Assembly (NCBI GenBank): GCA_016937975.1
Contig: JAFGVN010000094.1
Coordinates: forward strand, 1-43,059
DNA from: Clostridia bacterium
GTDB taxonomy: Bacteria; Bacillota; Clostridia; Peptostreptococcales; Acidaminobacteraceae
Direction: 5' to 3'
Length of the DNA stretch: 43,059 nucleotides
Made by a program: the position numbers and the translations under genes. Below, one piece after another: positions 1 through 8,335 of the stretch (the stretch's first letter is position 1; each line of letters opens with the position of its first letter). The notes beneath the pieces are model-generated. The model did no database searches. It saw nothing but the letters and a program-made list of their open reading frames with translations, and was not told the origin of the DNA.

Positions 1-46
1 AAAAGCGACTGCTTGATATAGTTTTTATTTGTCGTGTATTGAATTT

Positions 47-223
47 TCAATGTTCATAGATATATTTTATGTGCGAAGTTTGAGTTTCATTACTAATAAC
101 TCCTTTACTACTAACTTGTATTTCGCTAAAATCAAGTTCCTCTGTTGTATCTTCATTAGCAAATACAATATTTAAAGAAAGTAATAAAGTTATTACAAGT
201 AACATTAAAAATACTTTTTTCAT
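47..223 (-). CDS. Small secreted or membrane-anchored peptide, 58 aa, unknown function
   Basis: The gene starts with ATG at 223 behind a GAGGAG ribosome binding site about 10 bases upstream. It encodes 58 residues with a clear signal sequence: MKK, a hydrophobic run to about residue 21, and a VFA/NE cleavage-like junction. The mature part is short, acidic and polar, with no recognisable domain and no cysteines. The gene ends at TGA (47-49). The same frame stays open from there to the window edge, so it could be a truncated form of a longer secreted protein. The upstream region carries two perfect palindromes. Function is unknown. Confidence rests on the signal peptide plus ribosome binding site, not on homology. 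Confidence 0.5.
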   Translation of the reverse strand: MKKVFLMLLVITLLLSLNIVFANEDTTEELDFSEIQVSSKGVISNETQTSHIKYIYEH

Positions 224-269
224 ATAATATTTCTCCTCTTGTTAAATTTTAAATTTTTATTTTATTTTT

Positions 270-283
270 TTGTTAGCTAACAA
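270..283. promoter_or_regulatory. Perfect 14-bp palindrome, possible operator
   Basis: TTGTTAGCTAACAA is its own reverse complement. It lies 47-60 bases upstream of the start of the small secreted-peptide gene, between it and an AT-rich stretch containing AACTATATAATAGTT (283-297) that could hold a -10 element. An operator for a dimeric repressor is the simplest reading, but no regulator gene is adjacent in the window. Confidence 0.35.
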
Positions 284-322
284 CTATATAATAGTTTATT
301 ATCCATTAACTTATAAGGTACA

Positions 323-338
323 AATTAACATGTTAATT
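323..338. promoter_or_regulatory. Perfect 16-bp palindrome, possible operator
   Basis: AATTAACATGTTAATT is a perfect palindrome between the small secreted-peptide gene and the nitrilase-like remnant. With the palindrome at 270-283 it makes two dyads within 70 bases that share a TGTTA/TAACA core. AT-rich DNA gives palindromes by chance, so confidence is low. Confidence 0.3.
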
Positions 339-372
339 CAAATTTAATAGTTGGTGATATAGTACTGAACGA

Positions 373-1149
373 ATGAACCTCTCAAGAGAGCGTTTCAACA
401 GCCTAGTTAAACTTATAAATTATATTGAGCTAACAAAAAGTGATGTGATTGTTCTACCTGAAGTATCCGTTCCTTTTGCTTGGATTGGAATATTAACTCA
501 GTTTGCTCGCAGACAACAAAAGTGCATTATATTTGGACTAGAGCACATCATCAATAGAAATAATGTTGCCTTAAACCTTCTTGCAACTGTATTACCATAC
601 TGAGTTAATGGATTGAATTATTCTTTTTTAAAACTACGTTTAAAGAATCACTATTCTCCAGATGAAGAAAGATTATTAAAAGGATACCGTTACAACCTAC
701 CAGTAAATATTCAAATGGCCTACGATTTGTTTTATTGAAACGGTAGTCGATTTGCTTGCTTTAATTGTTTCGAATTTACTGATATACAGCACCGCTCATA
801 TTTTAGAAGTAAAGTTGATTTCTTAACGGCATCAGAGTATAACCGAGATACAAATTATTTTTCAAATATCGTTGAATCTGTATCTCGAGATATTCATTGC
901 TATTTTATCCAATCAAACAGTTCTGATTTTGGTGATTCTAGAATTACCAAACCATCAAAATCATATGAAAAAGATTTAGTAAAATTAAAAGGTGGAATCA
1001 ATGATCAAGTTGTTGTAGGAGAAATTGATATTCATAGACTGAGAAAATTCCAATACAAAGAATATGAGTTACAAAAGGATGATAAGTCCTTCAAACCCAC
1101 TCCACCCAACTTTGATAAAAAAGAAATCGAAAAAATTTTATCTGATTAG
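373..1149 (+). pseudogene. Nitrilase-domain remnant, probably C-terminal part of an RT-nitrilase (DRT1/UG1-like) protein
   Basis: One reading frame runs from 373 to the TAG at 1147-1149 and is interrupted only by TGA at 601-603 and TGA at 736-738; there is no frameshift. The translated pieces form a carbon-nitrogen hydrolase fold with all three catalytic positions: Glu in VLPEVS, Lys in KNHYSPDE, and Cys in FACFNCFE. The later part (DFLTASEYNRDTNYFSNIVE, then SRDIHCYFIQ and GDSRI) resembles, from memory, the nitrilase domain fused to reverse transcriptases of the UG1/DRT1 antiphage group. The reverse transcriptase part is absent: the 150 bases upstream are AT-rich and full of stops. The ATG at 373 has no ribosome binding site. 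It is best called a 5'-truncated, nonsense-interrupted remnant. The catalytic triad is seen; the DRT1 link is an inference. Confidence 0.6.
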
Positions 1150-1154
1150 ACACT

Positions 1155-1194
1155 AAAAAACCCTAGATTCTACTAAATGAATCTAGGGTTTTTT
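1155..1194. terminator. Bidirectional intrinsic terminator
   Basis: AAAAAACCCTAGATTC pairs perfectly with GAATCTAGGGTTTTTT around an 8-base loop. T-runs on both strands let it end transcripts from the nitrilase-like remnant on the plus strand and from the rRNA methyltransferase operon on the minus strand. Confidence 0.8.
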
Positions 1195-1233
1195 ACTATC
1201 TAAATTTCCAATTTTAACTCTCACAATCTACTG

Positions 1234-1259
1234 CTGGTAGACGTGTTCCCACGTACCAG
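1234..1259. other. Strong hairpin without a T-run
   Basis: CTGGTA-(GA)-CGTG pairs with CACG-TACCAG around a TTCC loop: ten base pairs with a two-base bulge. There is no poly-T on either side, so it is not an ordinary terminator. It lies about 110 bases beyond the stop of the rRNA methyltransferase gene. The rest of 1195-1370 shows nothing recognisable. Confidence 0.4.
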
Positions 1260-1370
1260 GTCATATTGCGATTTTGATTTTGATACTATTTTTCAGGTCC
1301 TTTTGGTGGTAATTATCGCTATTTTTACTGAAACTAAAGAAGTCATAAAAGTGCTTAAACTCTAGTAAAA

Positions 1371-2852
1371 TCAAGGGTTCTGGTGTTGTAGTTTTACCAC
1401 CGTCTCCACATGATTTGTATGTGGGAACATATCAACAGCCTTTGCCTTTTCAACCTTATACTTTTTAGTCAATAATTTCAAATCTCTAGCTTGTGTTTCC
1501 GGATTACATGAAATATAAACAATCGTTCTTGGTTTAAGTTCAAGAGCGGCTTTGATGAATTCTGGCGTACTGCCTTCTCTTGGTGGATCCATAAATAAAA
1601 CATCTACTTTAAATTCTTCCTTAGCCATTTCAATCATTGCATGAGTTGCATCAGCTTCAACAAATCGTACATTATTTATATGATTAAGCTTTGCATTTTC
1701 AATGGCATTCTGTACTGCAGCTTTATTTACTTCTACACCATATACATTTTGAGCCTTTTTTGCTGCAATCAATGAGATCGTTCCAATACCACTATAAGTA
1801 TCTAAAACCACATCTGTAGATTTAATATCAGCATATTCTATTGCCAGGTTATACATCTTTTCTGTTTGTATTGGATTTATTTGATAGAAAGACTGTGAAG
1901 CCATCCTAAAGGTTAAACCACACAAATTATCATGAATATAACCATCACCATATAAAACAAATTCCTTTGTACTTAGTACTGCGGAAGTTTGTCTTGAGTT
2001 GAGATTCATGACAATTGTTGAAATTTCAGGATGTTTCTCTGTAATGATTTTAACAAAATTATTTTTTGATGGGAAAATCTTGTCTGTAACAACAAAGACA
2101 ACCATAACATCATTAGAATAATATCCTGTTCTAATCAAAACATGCCTTAAGAAACCTTTTTCAGTATCTTCATCAAAAATTTGGATTTTATATTGCTTAA
2201 TTAAATCTTTAATCGTCGCAATAATGGGTGAGACTACTTTATCTTGAATCAAGCAGTTATCAATTGAAACTAAATCATGACTATAAGGCTTATAAAAACC
2301 GGCAACAGCTTGTTTATTTTTCCTTCCAAAAGTTGTTATACTCTTATTTCTGTAATGAGATGGATCATCCATTGAAATAATAGAATCCACTGGATAGTAT
2401 GGTTTTAATAAAGCCTTTACCGTATTGAGTTTATATTCCAATTGAGCTTCATAATTTAGATGTTGTAATTGGCACCCACCACAAGAGTAATAATATGGAC
2501 AAGGGGGACTAATTCTTTTTTTAGACTTTTGAATGAGAGATAGTATTTTTGTATCAAAATAATGCCCCTTTTGTTGATATTCAACTAAAGCTTCCTCTCC
2601 CGGCAATAAATAATCTATAGGAATAGATTTCTTATCATCTTTAATAATACCTTTACCTTCATTATTCAAATACTGACAAACTGCCTTAACTTGAGTTTTT
2701 TGTTTCTGATAATAACCAATATTGTTAGGCTTTTTGCTATAATGATTGTTTGACTTCTTCCCAGAAGAATCTTGAGGTTTACCACTAGACTTTTGGGATT
2801 TGCTCGATTTTTGATTTTTTGAACTTGAAGTTTGCTTTTTATAATTTGACAT
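1371..2852 (-). CDS. rlmD: 23S rRNA (uracil-5-)-methyltransferase, RlmD/RlmCD type
   Basis: S-adenosylmethionine-dependent enzyme that methylates C5 of a uridine in 23S rRNA. The order is a Lys/Ser/Asn-rich extension of about 60 residues, a TRAM-like beta-barrel, an iron-sulfur cysteine cluster (CPYYYSCGGC and a fourth Cys in IDNC), and a Rossmann methyltransferase domain with the motifs VLDTYSGIGTISL, FMDPPREG and the nucleophile in YISCNP. It ends in the family signature HVETVVKL. At 493 aa it is longer than usual because of the basic low-complexity N-terminus. It starts one base after the DUF2156 gene and is last in a three-gene operon. In Firmicutes one family member (YefA/RlmCD) can modify two sites, so the exact target (U747, U1939 or both) is not settled. 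Confidence 0.9.
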   Translation of the reverse strand: MSNYKKQTSSSKNQKSSKSQKSSGKPQDSSGKKSNNHYSKKPNNIGYYQKQKTQVKAVCQYLNNEGKGIIKDDKKSIPIDYLLPGEEALVEYQQKGHYFDTKILSLIQKSKKRISPPCPYYYSCGGCQLQHLNYEAQLEYKLNTVKALLKPYYPVDSIISMDDPSHYRNKSITTFGRKNKQAVAGFYKPYSHDLVSIDNCLIQDKVVSPIIATIKDLIKQYKIQIFDEDTEKGFLRHVLIRTGYYSNDVMVVFVVTDKIFPSKNNFVKIITEKHPEISTIVMNLNSRQTSAVLSTKEFVLYGDGYIHDNLCGLTFRMASQSFYQINPIQTEKMYNLAIEYADIKSTDVVLDTYSGIGTISLIAAKKAQNVYGVEVNKAAVQNAIENAKLNHINNVRFVEADATHAMIEMAKEEFKVDVLFMDPPREGSTPEFIKAALELKPRTIVYISCNPETQARDLKLLTKKYKVEKAKAVDMFPHTNHVETVVKLQHQNP

Positions 2853-2853
2853 T

Positions 2854-3708
2854 TTAACCTTTCACACTCACATTATATTTCTTTACGAATCCTACTGGGT
2901 GATAAGATTCTTTTGCTTTTCTTAACCCTGGAATTCCTAAATCCTGTTCTCTATTAACATATTTTACTAAAGGTTGATTTAATAAATATTGTTGCATAAT
3001 CATGGGATAAACACCAGTATATTGTGTTAATCCTTTTTCAAAATGAATCAACAAAGTTTCTTCATCGATAAATTCTCCAATGGTAAATGCAACAGGTATA
3101 TCCTTAACATACAAAATACCACCTGTCGTATTAAGAAACTCCCAATTTTCCAAAACTTTATGAATTGCTTTCTTTTCTTCAAGAAGATCATCAGAAACAT
3201 CTTGAAACCATGATTCTATTAGGATCCTTATATCCTGAATATTAGAATTGGATACAGACTCGTACGACCACTCATAATTTTTTAAAAACTGATTCACATG
3301 GTTCTTTTTTTTATGATAAGCATTCCCTTTCAAATCTCTTAAATCTTCCATGAGATAGAGGTAATCAAAATCATCTCTTATTTCTTTTGTCTCAACGTTT
3401 AAAGATAAGTTCTGGATCTGATCAACAAAATCTGGACTGCACTTTTTAAAAACGATTTCTTCTAAATTGAAGGTTCTTTGAAGCTCTTCAAATAATTGAG
3501 AAGAAAACTCTCCTAAAGGTTCTGAAAAATACAGCTTGTCCATATTTTTATTCACAATGAGTATCGTATCATTGAATTGTATGAAATGGAAGTCATATTT
3601 GTCTCTCCATGCAAATAAATTAGTAAAATTAAGTTCAGATTGAATTTTTTTATATGCTTTGAGTTTGTTTTCAATTATTTTCTTGTGATCTAGCGTTAAC
3701 TTTTCCAT
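2854..3708 (-). CDS. DUF2156 protein (LPG-synthase C-terminal domain-like, GNAT fold)
   Basis: A soluble 284-aa protein of the DUF2156 family, related to the aminoacyl-transferring catalytic half of phosphatidylglycerol lysyltransferase (MprF) but without its membrane flippase part. Recognisable blocks are the N-terminal NLFAWRDKYDFHF and the C-terminal QQYLLN, EQDLGIPGLRKAKESYHP and GFVKKYNV. The last is typical of the family, where two GNAT-like domains hold an aminoacyl-tRNA or acyl donor. It overlaps the 3' end of the PAS-GGDEF gene by 38 bases and is followed one base later by the rRNA methyltransferase gene. The substrate is unknown. Family assignment is secure; a lipid or peptide aminoacylation role is only inferred. 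Confidence 0.8.
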   Translation of the reverse strand: MEKLTLDHKKIIENKLKAYKKIQSELNFTNLFAWRDKYDFHFIQFNDTILIVNKNMDKLYFSEPLGEFSSQLFEELQRTFNLEEIVFKKCSPDFVDQIQNLSLNVETKEIRDDFDYLYLMEDLRDLKGNAYHKKKNHVNQFLKNYEWSYESVSNSNIQDIRILIESWFQDVSDDLLEEKKAIHKVLENWEFLNTTGGILYVKDIPVAFTIGEFIDEETLLIHFEKGLTQYTGVYPMIMQQYLLNQPLVKYVNREQDLGIPGLRKAKESYHPVGFVKKYNVSVKG

Positions 3709-5209
3709 AATATTTTCCCATGACTTTCTCTAAAAAATCTTCAAATAAATCTATATCCAATGCATTGTATAAATCAGGATCAATGATGTGATTTGATTGT
3801 TCTTTCAAATATTTAATAACTTCAACTGGCGTTTTAAATTTTTCGATACCTTGATATATTGTGTTTACAAAGATCAATATCCTCACTGTATGAGGAATAT
3901 CCTTGCCTTCAAGACCCTTAGGATATCCACTACCATCATAACATTCGTGATGATGATAGCAAATAGTAGATAATTGTTTTAAGGGATGTAATGTACTTAA
4001 AATATAATAACTCTTTTCTATATGCAATTCTAAATCATCATGATTTACAACAAAATTGCCAATATCTTGATAAATTGCAGCCTCTTTCAAAAGATTTAAA
4101 TGATCCTCAGGCATTGGCATATAATCACTACAAAACATAATCATATCTTTAAGTATTTTTTCTCTTTTTTGTAAACCAGGTTGATTTCTATAAAGATGTA
4201 ATTTCATTTCGTTTAAAATGCGATGATTATTGTTATGCTTATTAAAGGACTTATCATTATACATGATACTCTCTGCTTTTGAAAATGCATCTTCAAAACT
4301 CATTTCTTCAGTAACCAATATGGAACCAACAGACGCATTATAATGTAAACCTTTTATCGTGATCAAGTGATTTTTTATTGAGCTTTCTATTTTAAGAGAA
4401 CATTCAGAAGTACAATTCGGTATAATCATAACAAATTCATCACCAGATACTCTAGAAACATATTTTTCATAATCCATTTGTTCAAGCATGCGAGCTACAG
4501 CAATAATAATTTCATCACCATAAATATGACCAAAAACATCATTTACAAATTTTAAGTTATTAACATCAATCATAAATACACCTAATGGCATACTGGATTT
4601 ATGATTTAATTTATCATAAATATTTCTTAGTGATCTTCTATTGTAAACACCTGTCAAAGCATCATAGGTTGCAATATGATGCAAACTTTTATTTTGCTTT
4701 TTTAAAGTCAGTAGTAAAAATGAAATGACAAAAATAATCATGATTGACACAAACACGATGCGTAATAAAAGACTTTTCTGCTTATTGTAAACATCTTCTA
4801 ATTCGTTTAATGCGCTTATTTTTTCGGTTACATCAAAAATAATACTAAAAAGCATATCGTGATTCTTATAAATGATGGGATACGAATACACTTCAACGTC
4901 TTTTATTGTGCCATCACCGATCTTATGGCGAAACAAAAAATAATTTCTCATTTCATGTTCTGCCATAGCCATTTCGGTGTTTACTTCCTCAGATGTTAAA
5001 GTATTTATATCTGATATATTCATGCCTATAAGTGTTTCACCATACCTGTAAAACTCTATTGCAGCCTTATTGGCAAAGCTTATTATACCTGTATCAGGAT
5101 CTATAATTAACATAATAGAACCATGTTCAGTAAACAAATCCTCAGTCCCATAAGAAACTGTTGGAAATATTAAAATGATAATCATAATGATCATTAATGT
5201 CTTTTTCAT
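3671..5209 (-). CDS. Membrane PAS-GGDEF protein with degenerate HD-GYP domain
   Basis: Cyclic-di-GMP-type signalling protein of 512 aa. The ATG at 5209 is chosen because AGGTGTTCC precedes it; an in-frame start 12 codons upstream lacks this. The order is a signal anchor (1-20), a PAS-like sensor (about 25-130, ending FDVTEK), a membrane helix (151-169), a GGDEF domain with DALTGVYNRR and SGDEF (255-259), and an HD-type domain. The last keeps the HD-GYP signature HHHECYDGSGYP (419-430), but its expected HD pair is QD (QDIGN, 381-385), losing the metal-binding His and the usual Lys. SGDEF variants can be active cyclases; the HD half is probably not a phosphodiesterase. It is first gene of the operon with the DUF2156 and rRNA methyltransferase genes. 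Confidence 0.85.
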   Translation of the reverse strand: MKKTLMIIMIIILIFPTVSYGTEDLFTEHGSIMLIIDPDTGIISFANKAAIEFYRYGETLIGMNISDINTLTSEEVNTEMAMAEHEMRNYFLFRHKIGDGTIKDVEVYSYPIIYKNHDMLFSIIFDVTEKISALNELEDVYNKQKSLLLRIVFVSIMIIFVISFLLLTLKKQNKSLHHIATYDALTGVYNRRSLRNIYDKLNHKSSMPLGVFMIDVNNLKFVNDVFGHIYGDEIIIAVARMLEQMDYEKYVSRVSGDEFVMIIPNCTSECSLKIESSIKNHLITIKGLHYNASVGSILVTEEMSFEDAFSKAESIMYNDKSFNKHNNNHRILNEMKLHLYRNQPGLQKREKILKDMIMFCSDYMPMPEDHLNLLKEAAIYQDIGNFVVNHDDLELHIEKSYYILSTLHPLKQLSTICYHHHECYDGSGYPKGLEGKDIPHTVRILIFVNTIYQGIEKFKTPVEVIKYLKEQSNHIIDPDLYNALDIDLFEDFLEKVMGKYYGKVNARSQENN

Positions 5210-5236
5210 AGGAACACCTCTTATCATTATTACCCG

Positions 5237-5265
5237 AGTATACATATGTAAATCACATATTGAAA
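5237..5265 (-). promoter_or_regulatory. Probable sigma-A promoter for the PAS-GGDEF operon
   Basis: On the minus strand TTTCAA and TATACT are separated by 17 bases, and the -10 lies about 28 bases upstream of the start codon at 5209. The -35 is only a partial match. Confidence 0.45.
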
Positions 5266-5275
5266 CTGATTTTAT

Positions 5276-5310
5276 GTAAAATAAAAGATACCTAAGTATC
5301 TTTATTTTAC
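5276..5310 (-). terminator. Terminator of the GH2 sugar operon
   Basis: GTAAAATAAAAGATAC pairs with GTATCTTTATTTTAC around CTAA. The hairpin includes the stop codon of the glycosidase gene and carries T-rich flanks, and it could work on both strands. Confidence 0.7.
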
Positions 5311-7515
5311 ATGGATGTATTTACTTATTTTTTCTCCATTCAAATCTACAGTAAAAGTTATTTTACCTGTTTGGTTTTTTGTTTCAATCCATAAACCAAC
5401 AGCGCCACCTTTTAGATTTAAAAGCTTTGGACCAATAATTCTTCCTGGTCCATCAATTTCAACTTGAATAGGACAATCAAAGAAAGGCATCAGTTGTTGA
5501 TGTTGATCTAAAGCCTTAATGACAACACGTGTAACATCCTTTTCATCAGCACTTAATTCTTCATCATCTATTTTAACATCCAAATGAGAGAATAAAGGAT
5601 TTGAAGAAAGTAGTGTTTGTATAACCTCTTGATCATCTACGAAACCTTTTATAAGACCATCTTCCCACATCATGCCCCAACTACCAATATCTTCAGGTGT
5701 AACGACACTTTCATCTACTAGGATAGGTTTATATGGTAAAGCGTCAAATTGTTGGGTTGGATAGATTTTAAAAGTTTTCATTTTACCAAATGTTAATGTC
5801 ACATAATCACAATTTGTTAAAATCAGTAATGGCAACACTCCCCCAATGCTTCTCTCTCCCCTCGCCCAAAATGTGACTGGCTTTAAAATCGGCTTAATAT
5901 AAGGAGAAATTTGTGTGCTGTAAACATCGGAAGCAAATTTAGGGATTCTAAACATATCCATAACACCATGATAGCAAATCCGATCACCTGAACCAAAATC
6001 CTTATGGGTATTATAATCAAACATACACCACCCAATAGCTCCAGAGATGTAAGGATTTTTAAAGGCTTCATTTTGAACTCTCAAATGTCTCAACACATGT
6101 TCAATTTGTCGCTCTTCTTGATCAAAACGTTTAGTAGGATACATGTGCCCATTATATTCCGTTACCAAATAAGGAACATTTGCTTCTAAACCCGTAACGT
6201 CTTTGGGATCTCTTAATGCTATTGTACCGCCATCATGAACAAAATCATTCATGGTATAAACATCTTCCAACAATTCACTGTTATCAATGTATCTAACGCC
6301 ACCAGTTGCTCTCGTAGCATCTAAATTTTTAACGAGAAGATTGGTTCTCGTATAAAAATCATGATAATCTTGTGATTCATTTATACGTACACCCCAAATT
6401 ACAATGGATGGATGATTCCAATCTCTTTGAATCATTTCTTTAAGTTGTACTTCACCTTGTTTCTGCCAAGCATCATCTCCAACATGTTGCCATCCTGGTA
6501 ATTCTTCAAAAACCAATAGACCAATTTCATCACAGCGTTCCAAGAATGCTTTTGATTGAGGATAATGAGATGTTCGAACTATATTGACATGTAGTTCATT
6601 CTTTAGAATATCAGCATCCTTTTTCTGAGCTCTCCAGGGCATCGCATAACCAACATATGGAAAAGATTGATGCCTATTTAAACCAATAAGCTGTAATTTT
6701 TCTTGATTCAAATAAAATCCATCTGGCTTAAATTCAGCTGTTCTAAAGCCAATTTTTGTTCTAAATGTATCAATTTGGTCACCGGATTGCAATTTTAACT
6801 CGAGGGTATACAAAACGGGTGAATCAACAGACCATAACTCAGCTTGTATACCACTAAGGATTACACTTTGCTTTTTTTCCTGTGATAATTCTTTTTCAAA
6901 GCGTATTATTTCATTTTGATTTTGATCCAGCAGATTGCCCTTTAAAACGATATCTTGCAGATTGGCTTTTCCTTCAAGGTTAAAATCAATTTTCAATGAC
7001 TTTTCAACAGCTAAAGCCTCTAAAGTTTCTACTTTAACTTGATCCATATAAATAATATCATAGAGATTTAGACTCACTTCACGATAAATACCACCATAAG
7101 TTAAATAATCTATTTGTCCACCAAAAGGTGGTATATCTTCTAGTTCTCTTGAGTCCACTTTGACAACAACAGTATTTTCACCTTTTACAAAAACTTCTGT
7201 AAAATCGAATTCAAATGGTGTATAGCCACCAAGATGTTCTCCAATAAAATGTCCATTGACATAAACTTCTGCCTTAACCATTACCCCATCAAAGTAAATT
7301 GTAATTCTTTTAAATTCCTCTTCTACTGTAAAGGTTTTGATATAGCAAGAAATAAATTGATAAACATTCTCATCAAAATAATTATATGGCAGTTCGATGT
7401 TTGTATGGGGCAATTGTATAAGATGAAATGCCTCTAGATTAGGTTGACTGATCATTTGATCATTAAATTCAGAATTGTATAACCAGTCATTGTTAAGTCG
7501 AATTAGTTTTTTCAT
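5302..7515 (-). CDS. Glycoside hydrolase family 2 (beta-galactosidase/beta-glucuronidase-like)
   Basis: Cytoplasmic retaining glycosidase of 737 aa without a signal peptide, so it acts on sugar brought in by the adjacent importer. The order is a jelly-roll sugar-binding domain (about 1-155, with YVNGHFIGEHLGGYTPFEFD), an immunoglobulin-like domain (about 160-265), a TIM-barrel catalytic domain, and extra C-terminal beta domains. The acid/base is Glu380 in HPSIVIWGVRINE and the probable nucleophile is Glu453 in YLVTEYNGHMYP. RTSHYPQ (about 314-320) is a family hallmark. An AAGGAG ribosome binding site precedes ATG 7515. It is the last gene of a binding protein-permease-permease-hydrolase operon. 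GH2 sequence alone does not say which beta-glycoside is cut (galactoside, glucuronide or mannoside). Confidence 0.88.
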   Translation of the reverse strand: MKKLIRLNNDWLYNSEFNDQMISQPNLEAFHLIQLPHTNIELPYNYFDENVYQFISCYIKTFTVEEEFKRITIYFDGVMVKAEVYVNGHFIGEHLGGYTPFEFDFTEVFVKGENTVVVKVDSRELEDIPPFGGQIDYLTYGGIYREVSLNLYDIIYMDQVKVETLEALAVEKSLKIDFNLEGKANLQDIVLKGNLLDQNQNEIIRFEKELSQEKKQSVILSGIQAELWSVDSPVLYTLELKLQSGDQIDTFRTKIGFRTAEFKPDGFYLNQEKLQLIGLNRHQSFPYVGYAMPWRAQKKDADILKNELHVNIVRTSHYPQSKAFLERCDEIGLLVFEELPGWQHVGDDAWQKQGEVQLKEMIQRDWNHPSIVIWGVRINESQDYHDFYTRTNLLVKNLDATRATGGVRYIDNSELLEDVYTMNDFVHDGGTIALRDPKDVTGLEANVPYLVTEYNGHMYPTKRFDQEERQIEHVLRHLRVQNEAFKNPYISGAIGWCMFDYNTHKDFGSGDRICYHGVMDMFRIPKFASDVYSTQISPYIKPILKPVTFWARGERSIGGVLPLLILTNCDYVTLTFGKMKTFKIYPTQQFDALPYKPILVDESVVTPEDIGSWGMMWEDGLIKGFVDDQEVIQTLLSSNPLFSHLDVKIDDEELSADEKDVTRVVIKALDQHQQLMPFFDCPIQVEIDGPGRIIGPKLLNLKGGAVGLWIETKNQTGKITFTVDLNGEKISKYIHVK

Positions 7516-7528
7516 AAAATACTCCTTG

Positions 7529-8335
7529 TTATTTGATAGAACCTAACATGCCTTCTACAAATCTCTTTTGCATTAAAAAGAAAATTAAAATCGTAGGCAA
7601 TGTTGCGATGATAATGGCAACCATTATAACTCCAAAGTCAGGAAAATATGCTGATGACAAAGAAGAAATTACCAAGGTTATTGTCTTCTTGGACTGACTT
7701 TGTAAGATAATCAATGGCCACAAGAAATTATTCCAAGCTGTCATAAATACAATAATTGAAGCAGCCGCATAAGTGGATTTCATCGTTGGCATATAGATGT
7801 AAAAAAAGATTTGAAATTCATTTAAACCATCTACACGAGCTGCTTGAACAAGCTCCAAGGGAAAGGATTTTGTATTTTGTCTAAAAAAGAAAATAATAAA
7901 AATTGAAGCAACAGAAGGAATAATGACAGCAATATGAGAATCTAGCATATTTGCATTTGCAAATAAACGAAATAAAGGAATCATTAAAGCGGCAAAAGGT
8001 ACCATCATGGTTAAAAGCATAAAAGCATATATTTTTTCTTTAAATTTACTTTTATAAAGTTCGAAGCCATAACCTGCTAATGAGGCAATTAATAATGAAA
8101 TTAAAGTTGTAAAAACAGCTATTTTAGCAGAATTAAAAAGTATCTGAGGTAAATCAACGGTTTCAACAAGTACTTTGAAGTTCCTTACAAATTGATTTCC
8201 AAATAAAAGCTTCCCTTTTGTAATATCCGTTGATGTATTTGTAGCTCCAATGATCATCCAGACAAATGGAAATATCGAAATAAAGGATATGATTATTAAA
8301 AAAATGTATTTCAAGGCTTCTGACAGTTTACGCAT
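7529..8335 (-). CDS. Sugar ABC transporter permease, MalG type
   Basis: Inner-membrane subunit of a CUT1-family carbohydrate importer, 268 aa. The start is ATG 8335 (MRKLSEAL), which has GGAGGTGAAAG just upstream; a longer in-frame version lacks a site. There are six predicted membrane helices. The EAA coupling loop is recognisable as VQAARVDGLNEFQIFFYIYMP, where the cytoplasmic ATPase docks. The C-terminus MQKRFVEGMLGSIK is characteristic of MalG-type proteins. It overlaps the end of the MalF-type gene by 8 bases and precedes the GH2 gene by 13. No ATPase gene is in the window, so a shared MsmK-like ATPase elsewhere is expected. Confidence 0.9.
   Translation of the reverse strand: MRKLSEALKYIFLIIISFISIFPFVWMIIGATNTSTDITKGKLLFGNQFVRNFKVLVETVDLPQILFNSAKIAVFTTLISLLIASLAGYGFELYKSKFKEKIYAFMLLTMMVPFAALMIPLFRLFANANMLDSHIAVIIPSVASIFIIFFFRQNTKSFPLELVQAARVDGLNEFQIFFYIYMPTMKSTYAAASIIVFMTAWNNFLWPLIILQSQSKKTITLVISSLSSAYFPDFGVIMVAIIIATLPTILIFFLMQKRFVEGMLGSIK

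Noticed and set aside
373-1149. Use of a non-standard genetic code (TGA as Trp) by the host
   Set aside because: TGA ends several intact genes, including coupled ATGA overlaps at 12953-12956, 18933-18936 and 42309-42312, and Trp elsewhere is TGG. Only the left-edge remnant has internal TGA codons.
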